64,000 nt of DNA from Rhodosorus marinus (GCA_029953675.1 JAMWBK010000010.1:1407001-1471000); one strand, 5' to 3'. Counted from the first letter of the stretch, positions 24,436 through 36,746 are shown. Notes: a model not told the origin generated them from the letters alone. Numbers and translations: made by a program.

Positions 24436-26660
24436 CTAGAGCTCTCGCAGCAGTTCTTCAACTTCCCGTTTTCCTCTCTGAATTCCGTGCTTGACGTAGC
24501 TTCGCTGGGAGAGCTGAAAAGCCCGCTTCGCCTCATTAGGCATGCCAAGTGAGACCATGGCTGTCCCAAGTTCCTGCAGGGACGAGAGATGAATTGGTTA
24601 ACAACCCTTGATCTGTTTTCAGTTGCTGCAGCTTTGGAACACCCACCTGTAGAATCTGACCTTCGAGATACTCGTAGTTCTTGTAGGGTAATGTACATTT
24701 CTGCAAATGCTCCAAAGCGCTGATCAGCGTTTTCTTTGCACCCTGAAACCTCTTCTGGTTTGTCATCATGTGTCCGAGGTGTGCCAGCGCATTTGCGTAT
24801 TCGCGCGAGTTTTCCATCCCGTTGAGTTCCAGCATCCTCAGTTGCTTCAGAAACTCCTTCTCAGCGTTTTCGTAGTCTCCAATATGCATCAAAGTCTCTG
24901 CCACTACCTGTGTTCCAATAAAAGAAAGCAGACCTGCTCAATACCAACACATTCCGCGTCGGCGCGCGCATACAAAACCCCCGAGCAAGGATTTCTACCC
25001 TGTGGATGAAGCTGATCTCCTACCCCAAGACAGAGAGCGTAAGGAACACTTCCAGCCTCTTTGTTTCCGTCTCGCACGCGGAGGCTTTTCTTTGCGTGGA
25101 CGAGTGCCTCCCCATGTTTACCGACTTCGTTGTAGACCCTCGCGAGATTTTGATCGACGACGGATATCTCGAAGATAAGTTCTCGCTTCTCCTCTGGGGA
25201 CTTTGAGTTTTCTCGAAGCCCTTGCAATACTTTTCCAGCAGCGAGAAGAGGCGCCATCGCATCGACGTAGTTCAGACCGTCAATCTGTGCTCGAGCGAAT
25301 GCAAACAAAAGTCTCGCTGAATAGAGGCTCTTTTCTCGAGTTCCGCTTTCTCCGCTGCAAGTTTTCGAGAATACTTCAATAGCTCTGGAGTAGATTTTCA
25401 GCCTACTCTCGGAGTCCAGCGTGTAGCCTGTCCAAGGTCCAAGAGAATTATTTACGGGTCAGAACGCGAACGCGAGCGCGAGCAATGTGCACACCACCAA
25501 GCCATTTTCGAGGTACGCACGCAGTAAATATGAGCCTGTCAGCCATATGTTGTTGAATTTGGGCATCTCGCGGGCCAGTTCGAAAGCATATAAAATATTG
25601 CTCCGCTCCTGTTCAAACCTGGTCGTTCCAGTGGAATAACTTCTCATGCTGTCGCTCTTCCGCGAAAGCCCTTCAATGTGAGCGAGCTCGTTGAGCATGA
25701 AAGACACAAACGCCTCAGTGGCTTCGGCCATATCAACTCCAGTCCCTTCCTGCTTTTTGATTAGAAAATTATGAACCTACGCATTGCCACTAAAATCAGT
25801 CACGACGTCTACGCGCACCCGCAACGCCAAGGTGGCCCACTCTAGCGTGTTTCTGCGCCAGCAGCCACTTACCCTCTCGTTCATTTCAAGCCTATAAGTG
25901 CTCGAGTTCAGGATCAGCATTCCGCTGTCGGTTAGATCAGACAAGAGATCATTTCTTGACCTCGGGTCTTCGGATCCCTTCAACCACTTGTAGATAGCAA
26001 CCGCGCCATCAACCGAAAGTGAATCGCGAAACAGCGTGAACCCCAACAGCGCGTGCTGCATGCTGCTGGGGAGGTTGTTCCACATTTTCTCCACCTGGTC
26101 TACAAAATGTTTAGAGGTCCTCAGCGGGGAGCCCCCCAGTCCAGCTTGTAATTGTCCCCGTTTTGGCAAGTGTGAGCTTCCTCTCCGGACAAGCACCTTG
26201 GATGACCCCGCCCATCCACCTCCTCCAGACCCCGCGGAGTCGCCAGATTCGCCGACTCTCTATTAAAATCCCGCAGAAAATACACCCCTGGTCAGCCCTG
26301 ATCGAGGAACATAAACTACAATCTGTCCTTGGACGATAAGCGTTAAACTATGTGGTGGTTTGGACCTACCGTGCTACGTCTGGAATCGGCACTGTCCTCA
26401 GCCGAGCTCGCTTTTTGCTTCTTAAATACGGTTCCACTCGTTCCAACATGCTCCTGGGAATCACTCTGCCTGCGAGTAATCTCGCTTACTAGCTCATGCG
26501 CTCGTTTTCTTCTGGCAGTGTCGGAAGGTCCGAGGATAACATGGTCGGGTTGAGGTGGACTCACCTCCTCATAGGCATCCGGATCATGATTTAACAGATT
26601 CACGATCTTGATTTGATCCTGTTTCCGGTCAGCGCCATCCATCACTTTAACCAATATCAT
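24436..26660 (-). CDS. Winged-helix plus TPR protein, STAND-like but lacking the ATPase
   Basis: Six exons: 26660-26370, 26259-25873, 25776-25521, 25427-25024, 24907-24647 and 24573-24436, giving 578 residues. Residues 1-130 are polar and probably disordered. About 150-240 looks like the winged-helix domain that follows the NTPase in STAND proteins: a L-P-S-S-M-Q-H-A-L-L-G-F start, a D-L-L-S-D-L-T-D-S-G-M-L-I-L core and an R-L-E-M-N-E-R-V-H-N-F-L end, where AP-ATPases usually have M-H-D. Then comes a helical block (F-E-Q-E-R-S-N-I-L-Y-A-F-E-L-A) typical of the STAND arm, followed by several TPR repeats such as L-M-H-I-G-D-Y-E-N-A-E-K-E-F. No P-loop is visible in the gene or upstream. A scaffold role is plausible, not shown. 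Confidence 0.78.
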
Positions 26661-29600
26661 TTCCTCACAACCAAGCCCCCATTGCCCCGACCCAATGTCA
26701 ACCACGCAGCTCTTAAAACATGTCCGCAAAACCTACAATCGAGAGCGAGAGATCGTCCCTACACTACAGCACCCTTCACCGAACGTCATTCCCTTCAAAC
26801 AAAGAACATTTTCCCACTGCAACAACCTGCTCAGAACTGATCAAATCACCAAACACTTTTTCCATCTATGAAAGACAACCAAATTTGCGGTGGGCTTTGA
26901 CGTTCATCACTCTCCACAAAATCCAACATAGACTCGATAAACATCAATTTCTCAGTGATAAGAAGACCTAGTTCATCTATCCTACCCCCTCCCCTCCCCA
27001 CAAACCCTTTCCATTCTCCATTCCACCCATTTTCTCCCCCCGCGGGTACCTTTTTCCGTTCTCAACGAGTGTGTTTGTGTGTACACCCTTGTTTTCGTTG
27101 ACAGGAAACAAACAAAAATCGGATATATAGAGCGGGCCTTGATTTTTGGTAAAACAATATTCGTTTCTTATGTTCACTTTGCACCCCTCAAAAAAGAGGA
27201 TCAACGACACACAACCCCTTCGATGGATAGGAGAAATACGTAGTGTAATTACATTATGCTTTAGGGGATAAACACTGTGTTGGGAGACTTGTCAGGCGGC
27301 TCGACGCTTAGAACTTTTTGAGGCTGTTTTCGCGTCGCGGGCACACGCAGGTTTTGACTCTTTTGTCTGCAGTATTTAAAAAGCTCTTGCTTTGCAACGC
27401 TGCCTTGGTTTTAGAGCCCCAATCTCTCTGTTTAAGGTCGTTTTCCTTTTCTAAGGGCTGATTGTCTCTGAATAGAACGATGGGTCCCACTGGCTCCCCA
27501 TAATGATTGGGGCAAAAAAGACAGTATATTTCGATCGGCGGTGATACCAAAATCAAGCAAAAGGGGTAAAAATTCTTACATCCTTCCCGCAGATGATCCG
27601 GTTGTTTGCATAGTTTCATTGCCTTGGCGAATCTCGGGTGTACGAGGATCTTCTTGGCCTCGGTTCATGACGGTGGGAACAAGGAGCCCCTTTGGCGAGA
27701 TGAGGTCGACATTGATTGTAAATGTACTCGAGTTCTCTTGGATGTGGGGCGATATGTACCCCGATTTTTTTCGGGAATGAAAATGGACACCTTGCCTTCA
27801 AGCTGTGGAGACTGAAGGTGGAAACATATCTAGATTATAGAGGGGTAGAGGGGGAGGAAACCTTGCCTCGGGCAAGGAGGAGAGGAAATGCACGAGCAAT
27901 CCTCATATCAATTGTGGACAATGCAGCTCTTGAGGTCACCAGCCCAAGATCTACCCGGGCAGAAATTGGATTCTTGAGGTGTACTGTTGAATCAGCGGCG
28001 CCCACGCCGTAGTTTCCCGCCTCATCGCACTGGAAGTTGTTCACTTAGCATTCTCACCCCACTCAGGCTCTCCGCAAGAAGTTTGGTACGCAGATCAGGC
28101 AAATCGAACGGTATGGTAAATTTGCGCCGCTCTATCAATCACTTTGTCCCAAGAGTGAATTTTAAAACCCCCAGCAGAAGCACTGTCCACACAACTGGCC
28201 CATGGAACTCTTCTCGAAGAGTGGGTGCTTCTCGAAACGCGAATATCTTCAGTCACACAATTTGCCAGGCATTCTGACTTTGGATTTTAAGGAGAGCATA
28301 ACCGCTACAATATGTGCGAGGTAGTTCGTTCATTCTGCAGCCGATACTTCGGCAAAAAAAATCCAGACTGGCTCCTGGCTTTGTTAGAACGATATACACG
28401 TACAGGACAAGCGTCCATACTTTTTGGCTTTTGAAGTAGATAGTTAGACCTGACTCTGCTCCTTTCGTCAGAGCTTCACAACCCAAAACCCACCAGGTGC
28501 AGTGTGGAAATATATATTCCAAAACAATTGCCATAGAATTTGTCATAATTCTAAAAATAGGGCGGGCGAACATGTCAGTGGCAGGGAGGGTCACTGGTTG
28601 AGCAAACAACACTTCTGCTCTATATCTGTGTGGTAAGAAAATATCAAAATAGGAAGAAAAGCTGGGCTGCGCGGAAATACGTTTGTGTGCTTGGCGGAAG
28701 GAACTTGTCGTTATGGAGGTTTGTTCCGAGCAGATCTGCAAAATCTTCAGCTTTTTCCCGTTGCGCAATTCTTGGCCAAGAGTTCCGCTTGCGAAAGAAC
28801 ATGCATGGTTTTCGGGTAAGAAGCGTAAACCATTCCTCACAACCCTCTCTATCTGGACTGCTTGTAGGTCGTCACAAACATCTGTTTCTGCTTTTCCTCC
28901 TCAAGATCGAGAGTGGTCAACTCTGAGCAGTCACTTGTGGCAGCCTGGGGTCTCTTGAGGGTAGGGGTGTTACTTTTCTCGAAGATGGCTTCCGTGAGCA
29001 CCAGTCCGCACTCTCCGGTATGTACACGACTTTGAGCTTCGTGTTGTAGCGAACGAACGCCGCATCAAGCGCAATCGGTAGTTAAGTGCTCTCGGAGTAG
29101 TTAGTCTCTGATACGTGTGCTTGGTTTGTCTTTTTCTGAAGCGCCCCCAGAAAGTGCAAGTAAACGCAACCGTCCCTTCGGCTTGGCTCTTTAGTTCCTA
29201 CAGTTGTAGCTCGTCGCATTCCGCCCTGAGTAGCGCTTAAGCCTAGGTTTATAAATTCAAAGGTGTGCGTGTAGCTCCGGTGGGACTGCTGACGTTGTGT
29301 GCTCTACTTCGAGACACGTATTCGAGGGATAACAGTGCCGAGATTGGTGTGGCGAAGCGAGCTTTTCAGCGCTCCTCGCGAAACTTCGCATGCACGGAAA
29401 TCAGAGGGGTGAGTAGGAGGTTGAAGAACTTTTGGGAGAGCTCTACCGCGTTTTCATGTTTCTATTGCGTTGCACCATTTTCGGGGTATCTAGGTAGAGC
29501 GAACGCTCTGCTCCCGCAACACGTTGAGAAATCACTCCAAGCCTCATTCATGGGGTGAGCCAATCACAGGATCAAGGCTTCGGGACGTCGCCCTACGTAT

Positions 29601-30498
29601 CGGCTAGAAAGCGCACAAGAATAAAGAACGTGCTTTTTATGAAAGGTCCCAATGCCGCAAAACACCAAATCGTGGTCGTGCGGGTAACTCGCTAGTTTTT
29701 CGATAACATCCCAGCTGAAAAATTAACGCGGGAAGCTGATACTCTATGCGCGGGAAAATAGATTTGTATTGGTAAAAAACTATTTCTACAAAATTATGCT
29801 TTTCGGGGATCATAAATATTGAATAATTTCTTACTTCCTTTAAGGCTTTTTCGTAAAATTGGTCGGATTTTTTTTTTGGTAAACGTGTGAAACAGCAGGC
29901 ACCCTGAAACACATGTTTTAAAACGTCTGAGAAAATTCAACAACAAATAAAGATTTCGCGATCGACCGAAACCAAGGTAACCCAAGGCCGAGGTATGGAC
30001 AAATGTAATCAGCCACTCTCATGATTAACGTTCTTCCTACCCCCTGCTAAGTTTCCTCCATTTGAAAAGTTTTTAAAAAACAGAAATATTTAAGCTTACT
30101 TTTGGTCGGTAGGGGAAAACTGGTTTGATCCATTTTGGGGGGGTTCGGTATTAGACTTGTTTGAGGTTTTTGCCGTTATTTTTTTGGATATCCTCGGCGC
30201 GGGAAGATGACCTGGATGTGTTAGTGATGTGGGCATAAGACTTGAGGGGGAAGGGAAAGGTGGACGTAGGCAAGCTGGTGGGGTTGACCGGGTGGAGCAG
30301 CGTTGTTGTATGATTCACGGGGCTGAAGGACATGAAATGGAGTATTTGTATTTGAGGTTGAGTTTCTGATTGGGAAGGTGTATATGCGTAAGGGGAATCT
30401 CTCTATTTTCGGGGAGGGGGTGGGGGGAGACGCTTGCTAGCTTGTTTAGCTCTGTGAGGATTTTTGAGAAGGTTTCGGAGTAAAAATAACGTGGTACG
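26661..30498. other. 3.8-kb gene-poor region between divergent TPR and MCM5 genes
   Basis: The longest gene-free stretch in the window. The largest open frame (28253-28840, minus, 195 codons) has no recognisable feature and I do not call it. Near its right side, 29541-29600 resembles the MCM5 3' end (listed separately). The MCM5 promoter lies at the right end, the TPR gene promoter at the left. The flanks are homopolymer- and AT-rich. Confidence 0.55.
29541..29600 (+). pseudogene. Decayed copy of the MCM5 3' end (last codons plus start of 3' UTR)
   Basis: Aligned without gaps to 32841-32900, this segment matches at 45 of 60 bases by my hand count. It includes the exact strings ctcattca and atcacagg-atcaa. 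The similarity continues a little upstream with one gap (gttgag, tca, caag). The source spans the last MCM5 codons, the stop and about 35 bases beyond. In this copy the stop codon position reads CAA and the frame is not kept. Most differences in the last third are transitions. It lies 3.3 kb from its source, in the same orientation, in non-coding DNA. Confidence 0.6.
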
Positions 30499-32863
30499 AT
30501 GACGGATTGGGATGAAGGGAGTGTCTACTACTCCTATCAGAGTCTGGAAACACCGGGTAGTTCCGGAGCAGGTCTTGATGATGGTGAGATCACGGGAGCA
30601 AAGGCAAGAATGCGTTTTGGAAAGTTCCTGCTGGATTTTTCGGAGAGGAATAGGTACCTCTACAGGGAAAGAATGCTGAATGGGATCAACGCCGGTGAGC
30701 CTAGCTTGTCGGTATCCCTGGACCACCTTCAAGAGTACGATGAACAGCTTGCGTCCTGTGTTAGAAAGAACCCGGGTTTCTACGCTCCGATTCTCGAGCT
30801 TGCTGCGGGAGAGATTTCAGTGAGGCTTAGGAATGACACGGATGCAGACGAGCTCGTGGCTTCACACGGCGACGAGAATGAAACTGCGAGCGAAATCCGC
30901 AGAAGATCAAATGTGCAAGTTGTTTTGACCTCGACGGAAATGCCAAAATACATTCGAGAGCTCCAGGCATCAAACATATCTTCCTTTGTACGAGTGTCTG
31001 GTATCGTGACATCGGCCTCAAAGGTACAATGCAAAGCCGTGGCAATTCGCTTGGAGTGCAAGAATTGCAGATCTCGAATAACCTTGCGCGTTCCGCCCGG
31101 TATTGGCGGTGTCGTGATTCCGAGAAGCTGTCAGCGCTTGCACGCTGAAGGTGAAGCTCCGTGTCCAATTGACCCATACGTCGTACTCCCAGATGATGGA
31201 GAGTTTCGCGATCAGCAGATTATTAAGCTTCAAGAACTTCCGGAAGAAGTTCCTACTGGAGAAGTGCCACGGACCGTCATGGCTTCCCTGGATCGTGCGC
31301 TTTCCGGTCGGCTCTCTCCTGGTATGAGGGTTTCACTCTTTGGTATCTACAGTATTTTCAGTCCCCGAGAGCGGAGCAGAGCTCAAAACGTCGGCGGTCC
31401 TGGGACCGGAGCTACTCGGACGCCTTACTTGCACGTCCTTGGAATGCTTCAGAACAGCGATGCTGGGGCAGGTGGCCGCTCAGAGTTGACCACTTTCGAC
31501 CTTGAAGAGGAAGAGCAGATGCAGAGACTCGTCAGGACTCCCAATCTGTATGAGCTGATTGTTTCTTCGATTGCACCAGAGATTTATGGATTCGATGATG
31601 TGAAGAGGGCGGTGGCCGTGATGCTCTTCGGAGGATCCAGGAAACACCTTCCGGACGGGACTCGCATTAGAGGTGACATTAACGTTCTCCTACTTGGAGA
31701 CCCTTCGACTGCGAAATCCCAGCTCCTCAAGTTTGTTGAGAAGGTCGCACCGATCTCGGTCTATACGTCGGGTAAGGGCTCATCCGCGGCGGGCCTTACG
31801 GCATCCGTTATTCGTGACGGTGGTAGTTCAGGAGACTTTCGACTGGAAGGCGGGGCGATGGTACTCGCGGATGGTGGGGTTGTATGTATCGATGAGTTCG
31901 ACAAGATGCGTATCCAGGACTCTGTAGCAATTCACGAGGCTATGGAACAACAGACAATCTCCATTGCGAAGGCGGGAATCACTTCTGTTTTGAATGCTCG
32001 AACTTCGGTCCTCGCCGCAGCCAATCCAGTTTTCGGGAGGTTCGACGACACCCGCTCTGCTGATGAGAATATCGACTTCCAGACTACAATTCTTTCCCGC
32101 TTTGATCTCATCTTCATGGTTCGAGACACCCGAAATGAGGAAATGGACTACGCGAAAGCTCAGTTCGTCCTGCAGTTGCACCAGAGAGGGGGAGCTGCTA
32201 GAGCGAATTCTGGTGAAGGTGGTGATGAATCGCACCTGAGCCTGGAGACCCTGAAGCGCTTCATCGCTTACGCTAGGTCAAGGTGTGCACCTCGACTGAC
32301 CCATCAGGCTGCAGGGATCTTACGGGATACCTACGTGCGTATGCGTCAGCAAGTTCGACAGAATGACGAGGATTCGGTTGTCCCAATTACAGTTCGTCAG
32401 CTTGAGTCACTCGTGAGGTTGACAGAAGGGCTTGCGAAGATGTCGCTCTCCGCGCTCATCACTGAGGCCCACGTCAATGAAGCTATTCGCCTGTTCAAGG
32501 TGAGTCACGAAACCAATCAGCATGGGATGCACTCGCAGCTCTTGTACATGCATGGACTGAAGGTGTCCTCTGTTTTTCTTTCTCATCTTTCGCTAGTCCG
32601 CAACCATGGAGTCGGTCGCCGCTGGCGCTGTGAACTTGGATGGACGGCTGTCCGATGCTTTGAAATTGGAAGTAGAACGAGCGCAGGAGGTCATGCAGAG
32701 ACGGCTGCCCATTGGTTCATCAACAAGCAAGAGAAAAGTGATTTTTGAGCTAAAGAATCAGGGAATCTCCGACCAGTCCGCACGTCTCGCAATTGAGTTC
32801 ATGAACAAGCGTGGCGATGTCGAGTTGAGGAGTCAGCGCAAGCTCATTCATCGCGTGAGATGA
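30499..32863 (+). CDS. MCM5: DNA replication licensing factor MCM5
   Basis: Two exons, 30499-32499 and 32597-32863, give 755 residues. It is one subunit of the MCM2-7 replicative helicase. The N-terminal part has a C-x2-C...C...C zinc-binding region (C-K-N-C ... S-C-Q-R ... P-C-P-I-D-P-Y) at about residues 190-230. The AAA+ core has Walker A G-D-P-S-T-A-K-S-Q at 400-408, Walker B C-I-D-E-F-D with Asp465/Glu466, and the arginine finger S-R-F-D at 533-536. Most MCMs read G-D-P-G-T-A-K-S, so Ser403 replaces a glycine. The C-terminal winged helix ends R-S-Q-R-K-L-I-H-R. MCM5 rather than another paralogue is supported by L-P-D-G-T-R-I-R-G-D-I-N and the C-terminal tail. The intron near the end is 97 bases. 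Confidence 0.97.
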
Positions 32864-33225
32864 TCACAGGATCAACGATTCGGAACGCTGTCCTATGCAT
32901 GGTCTGAATTGCTGCGATCATATCAAGCTCTCTAAAAATCAGTGTACTATGGTTACGTATTCAATTAACTCTACTTCTGAGTATTAATAAAACAATTGAA
33001 CTTCAATTTTGGACAGCAGAGGTCTTCCGACAGTATTCTCGGTCAGCCGTGAGTGGAGCAGGGCTGCGATGCCAGCACTAGGTGAGCCACCCCGTGATGC
33101 AACCCCTTCCCCTTTCCCCCTCGTTTTCCTTCTCAGTCGTTGAAGGAAATGGACTAAATTCAATGTACATGGGTACTGTTCAATGTTGGAGACATTCGGC
33201 TTCTCTACGTATCGTGAAGCCCTGC
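32864..33225. other. Short region between the convergent MCM5 and PPR genes
   Basis: Holds the 3' ends of both genes. The first 35 bases after the MCM5 stop are the part that is duplicated near 29565-29600. No further feature seen. Confidence 0.6.
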
Positions 33226-35713
33226 TCAAACATCTCGACGGAGAAGCTCGATGATATTCTGACAAAGCACAATCAGCTTCGCGGGGTTTTTGGACTTATT
33301 CACCAATCTACGGAGCTGCGAAGACTCCGACTCCTCCTCGAGACACGCGAGCGCAGCTCTCAGAGTGACCTGATTGGTACCGTGGTTTGTAACATGAGTG
33401 GAGCTCCACTATCAGAAACTTGGTCATCAGCGCATAACCTGCTAACGAATCTACAGCAGTACCTGATTAGGAGACAGCCCCCTCTCTAGCATTTGTTCCA
33501 ACACAGACGCGACACCTTCCATGTCGTTCACTTTCGCGTGGGCATCCGCAATTGCCGTGAAGGTGTAAACGTTGGGTTCGACTCTCGCTTGCTCCATCCG
33601 TTTGAGGATATTCCGCTAGCAACAGAAACAAGAGCCAACAGGTTTCGATTCAATTCATGTCTTACGCACGCGGAGAGAGACTGGGTCTGTCCTCATTGAA
33701 TGAACCCTAAACGGGGTAACCTACTGCACCGGCCACGTCCCGTCTTCTCGCATAGATGCTCGCCAATATTGAGAAGGACTTCGTGTCCGGAGAGGGACCG
33801 CTTCCCTTCATTTCCAGAACAAGTTTCTCTGCTCTCCCAGTGTCAGCAACCTTCGAGTATGCGGAGAGCAGCGTGTTGTACCTACAACGAGGGCGACCGA
33901 GGATTAGAAAATCTACGCCCTCCGAACACTGTCCAGACGCCGCTGACACTTTCACTTACGTATCAATTGTCTGGTAAACATCTTTGTCCTTCATCTCCTG
34001 GAAGAGCTTCTCTGCATCGTCAACTCGGCACGTGTTTCCTAGGCCGTTGATCAGAGAATTCCACGTAATTGTATTGGGAAGCTGCCCGTCTTCCTCCATA
34101 TCAGAACGCAGTCTTAACGCTTTGTTGATTTCACCACGCTTTGCACGTGCATCGATCAGTGAAGAGTAAGTAACGACATTCGGCTTCAGGCCCTTCGACC
34201 GCATCAACCTCAGACTTCGATCAGCGCCGTCAAAGTCACCAGCTTTTGCGTGAGCATTGATCTGTCATATCGAGAAGAAAAAGCACCTAATTAATTACGC
34301 CAGTCTTGTATAGAAGATCACGACGGCTACGCCATGTCAGTTGGCGATTTCCCCACTCACAAGCGAAGAGTACGTAAAAACGGATGGTTTGAGATTCTCG
34401 GACTGAATCAATTCCAGGACACGGTTCGCGTGCTTGACATTGCCTTTCTTCGCACACTGCTTCAGAAATATATTAAAGGTTATGACATCGGGTCCGGCAA
34501 TCCATGCAGCTTGCTTCATGTTCTCCAAGTACGCGTATGCGGTTTCGTAGTCATCCTGCTCGCAGAAACTGTTGATCAAGGTGTTGTACGTTGTTGAATC
34601 GGGCAAGACCTGATTGCAAACCGAAAAGCATTGAAAACAAAGGCTTATGAGCGAGGAAGGCCACCCCGATTCTTCTCAACAAAAGGCTTCCATACCGAAT
34701 GCATGTGCATCGCATTCAACAGGCCCTTGAGCTTTTCCAAACGCCCCGCGTTCGCGTACGCCAAAGCGAGAGTGTTGTACACCACAGCATTTTTTTCAAT
34801 ATTCTCCTTCTCCATGTGATCCATAGCCTGTTCGGCCAAATCCACTAGCCCTCTTTTCGCATAGACAGACATCAGCGCCCCAAATGTCACCACATTCGGT
34901 TTCACCTTGCGTGAGATCATTTCTATGAACATGGCTTCTGAATTGGTGGGCTTGTTGGCCTGGGTGAGGAGCCGGGAAAGCATGGTGTAAATTCAGAGGG
35001 ACGGTTCACTAGAAGAGCTCTGCTAGCTATTGAGGTATGCTTCTTTGCTCAAGGTACTCGTGAGAACGCGCTTATTAGTGCTGAATAAGTAAAGGTGTCT
35101 GGGCCGATTTTTCTGCGTTCCATTTCCTCCTTCAGTTCCAGGGCCTGATCAATATCTCCAAATCTTCCGAATGTTGATATCATGAAGTTATATATATATA
35201 TATTCGCCTTTCCTGCGCTCTAACGGCTCAAAGCGAGGCGCAAGGGTTAGCCTCGACACTGCACTCTGGCTTAGGGCGGTATAACCTTACCCGCAACTCG
35301 TCCATGTACATAGTGGCCTGCTTCATGTTCTGCCTCGACACGAGAGTACGGAGCATTTTGAGGTTGCGTCTACAATCACGAGTGGTGTTGGTTGCAGTTT
35401 CAACATGCTCCAAAAACTCAGGGTCCAAAAACTCTGTCCCATCTCCCGGAACTGGTCGTATGGGTATCGAAGGTGCCTTTAGGAAGCAAAGAAAATCCCC
35501 AGTAGCCGCAAGGGTAGCGTTAAGCCTAACAGCACTGAACATTAGGCAAAATCAGGAGACCGAGAGGTTACTCACCACAATATCCAACTTCGGCACCCTC
35601 CTTATATCCCTCTGTTTCTTATTTACATATCCATCCGGCCTCCTCAAACATACCGTCAATTCTCTTCGTACATCCTCCCGACACAAAGCAACAGCATCGA
35701 TAAAACATGCCAT
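33226..35713 (-). CDS. Pentatricopeptide repeat (PPR) protein, P-type, probably organellar
   Basis: Nine exons in phase, 584 residues: 35713-35576, 35476-35291, 35219-35058, 34959-34696, 34609-34361, 34261-33960, 33881-33725, 33615-33463, 33369-33226. PPR proteins bind organelle RNA, about one base per repeat. Successive 35-residue repeats show K-P-N-V-V-T-F-G-A-L-M, D-S-T-T-Y-N-T-L-I-N-S-F, K-P-S-V-F-T-Y-S-S-L-I-N, K-P-N-V-V-T-Y-S-S-L-I-D, T-I-T-W-N-S-L-I-N, E-P-N-V-Y-T-F-T-A-I-A and S-P-N-Q-V-T-L-R-A-A. Several introns fall between repeats. There is no E, DYW or SMR tail; the C-terminus is a short non-repeat segment. Start at the first ATG (35713), M-A-C-F-I-D..., a leader compatible with plastid or mitochondrial import. 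RNA target unknown. Confidence 0.93.
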
Positions 35714-36159
35714 GGCTACTTCACCTTCTCCTGCCTCCGCCCCCAGCCCCCACCTCCCAGGAGATGCGCTATCGCAGCCTATCTCCAAGTATACGAAGGA
35801 TAGTTCTCCTTCATTTAATTAAGGGGATTCTTTACCTCATATAGACCGCTCCTTATCGTCCCCTCTCTCCACCTCAAAAGACCTTCTATTATCAACATCC
35901 CCCCTTGCTCCCACCAAAGCTGACTCCCCTGCCCCATCCAAGCCAATGGGAAATCAAATCCCCCCTTCTCCCGTGTGAACCCCAGCAATATCAAAAAGTG
36001 ATGAATTTCTTCAATGAAAAGTTAATCTTATTCAGCAAGTGAATGCCGGTGGATGTGATCGAAAAAAAGTTGAGATGCAGCAAATGAGAGCTTTTGCCGA
36101 GAGGACACCGCGCAAACGTTCTAACTGTTCCTAAGACATCGACATCTCCTGTGTGCGCT

Positions 36160-36212
36160 GTTGCAAATTTCTTAGAATGGAGTTGCAAATTTCTTAGAAT
36201 GGAGTTGCAAAT
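36160..36212. repeat. 22-bp tandem repeat, 2.4 copies
   Basis: The unit gttgcaaatttcttagaatg-ga occurs exactly at 36160-36181 and 36182-36203, followed by the first nine bases of a third copy. Non-coding, about 450 bases upstream of the PPR start. Confidence 0.9.
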
Positions 36213-36593
36213 ACACCCCTTCAGTTGATGAAAAAGTTTCTCTCGATGCTCAAAAACTATCTCCCAGTACGTCACAACCACATGATCACCGAAACAACGG
36301 TTGCAACAGGGAGATAGAGAGAAAGGGCGATACCCACTCTCAAGTCGGCGGGGAGGCGGAGCGGGTTGGGTTTGCTCTTTGACAATAACCCATCTTCAAT
36401 CTTTAACACACCAACTAAAACCAAAAAAAATACTTCCTATACTAGTTGGTTAGTGTGGGGCATCCGGTAACCCCATTCCGCTTCCCCCACCCAAGGCCAC
36501 ATCCTCCAGCCACCAGTCGTGCCTGGACAACCGACAAAAAAACCTCATACATTCATTGGATGGACACGAATATTTTAACAAATACAAATATCA

Positions 36594-36746
36594 CACGTGT
36601 CTACTATCTTCCTATTTATGGCTGCGAATTTGGTAATACTTCCATTCATTGGATGGGGAATTGAAACAAGCAAGTTATTATACAACACGTGTGTTTAATG
36701 AACGGATGAAGTATTGACATATGTATAACCGATTTTAGTACACGTG
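36594..36746. promoter_or_regulatory. Three CACGTG palindromes in 153 bp
   Basis: CACGTG occurs at 36594-36599, 36686-36691 and 36741-36746, each within an ACACGTGT-like context. This is the G-box/E-box core bound by bZIP and bHLH factors. They lie about 900-1000 bases upstream of the PPR start on the minus strand. That they are regulatory is inference. Confidence 0.35.

Noticed and set aside
28253-28840. 195-codon open frame on the minus strand
   Set aside because: No domain, no good initiation context and no splice-linked neighbours; composition looks like chance. Kept only as a remark.
33082-33489. Plus-strand open frame of 135 codons
   Set aside because: Antisense to the last PPR exons.
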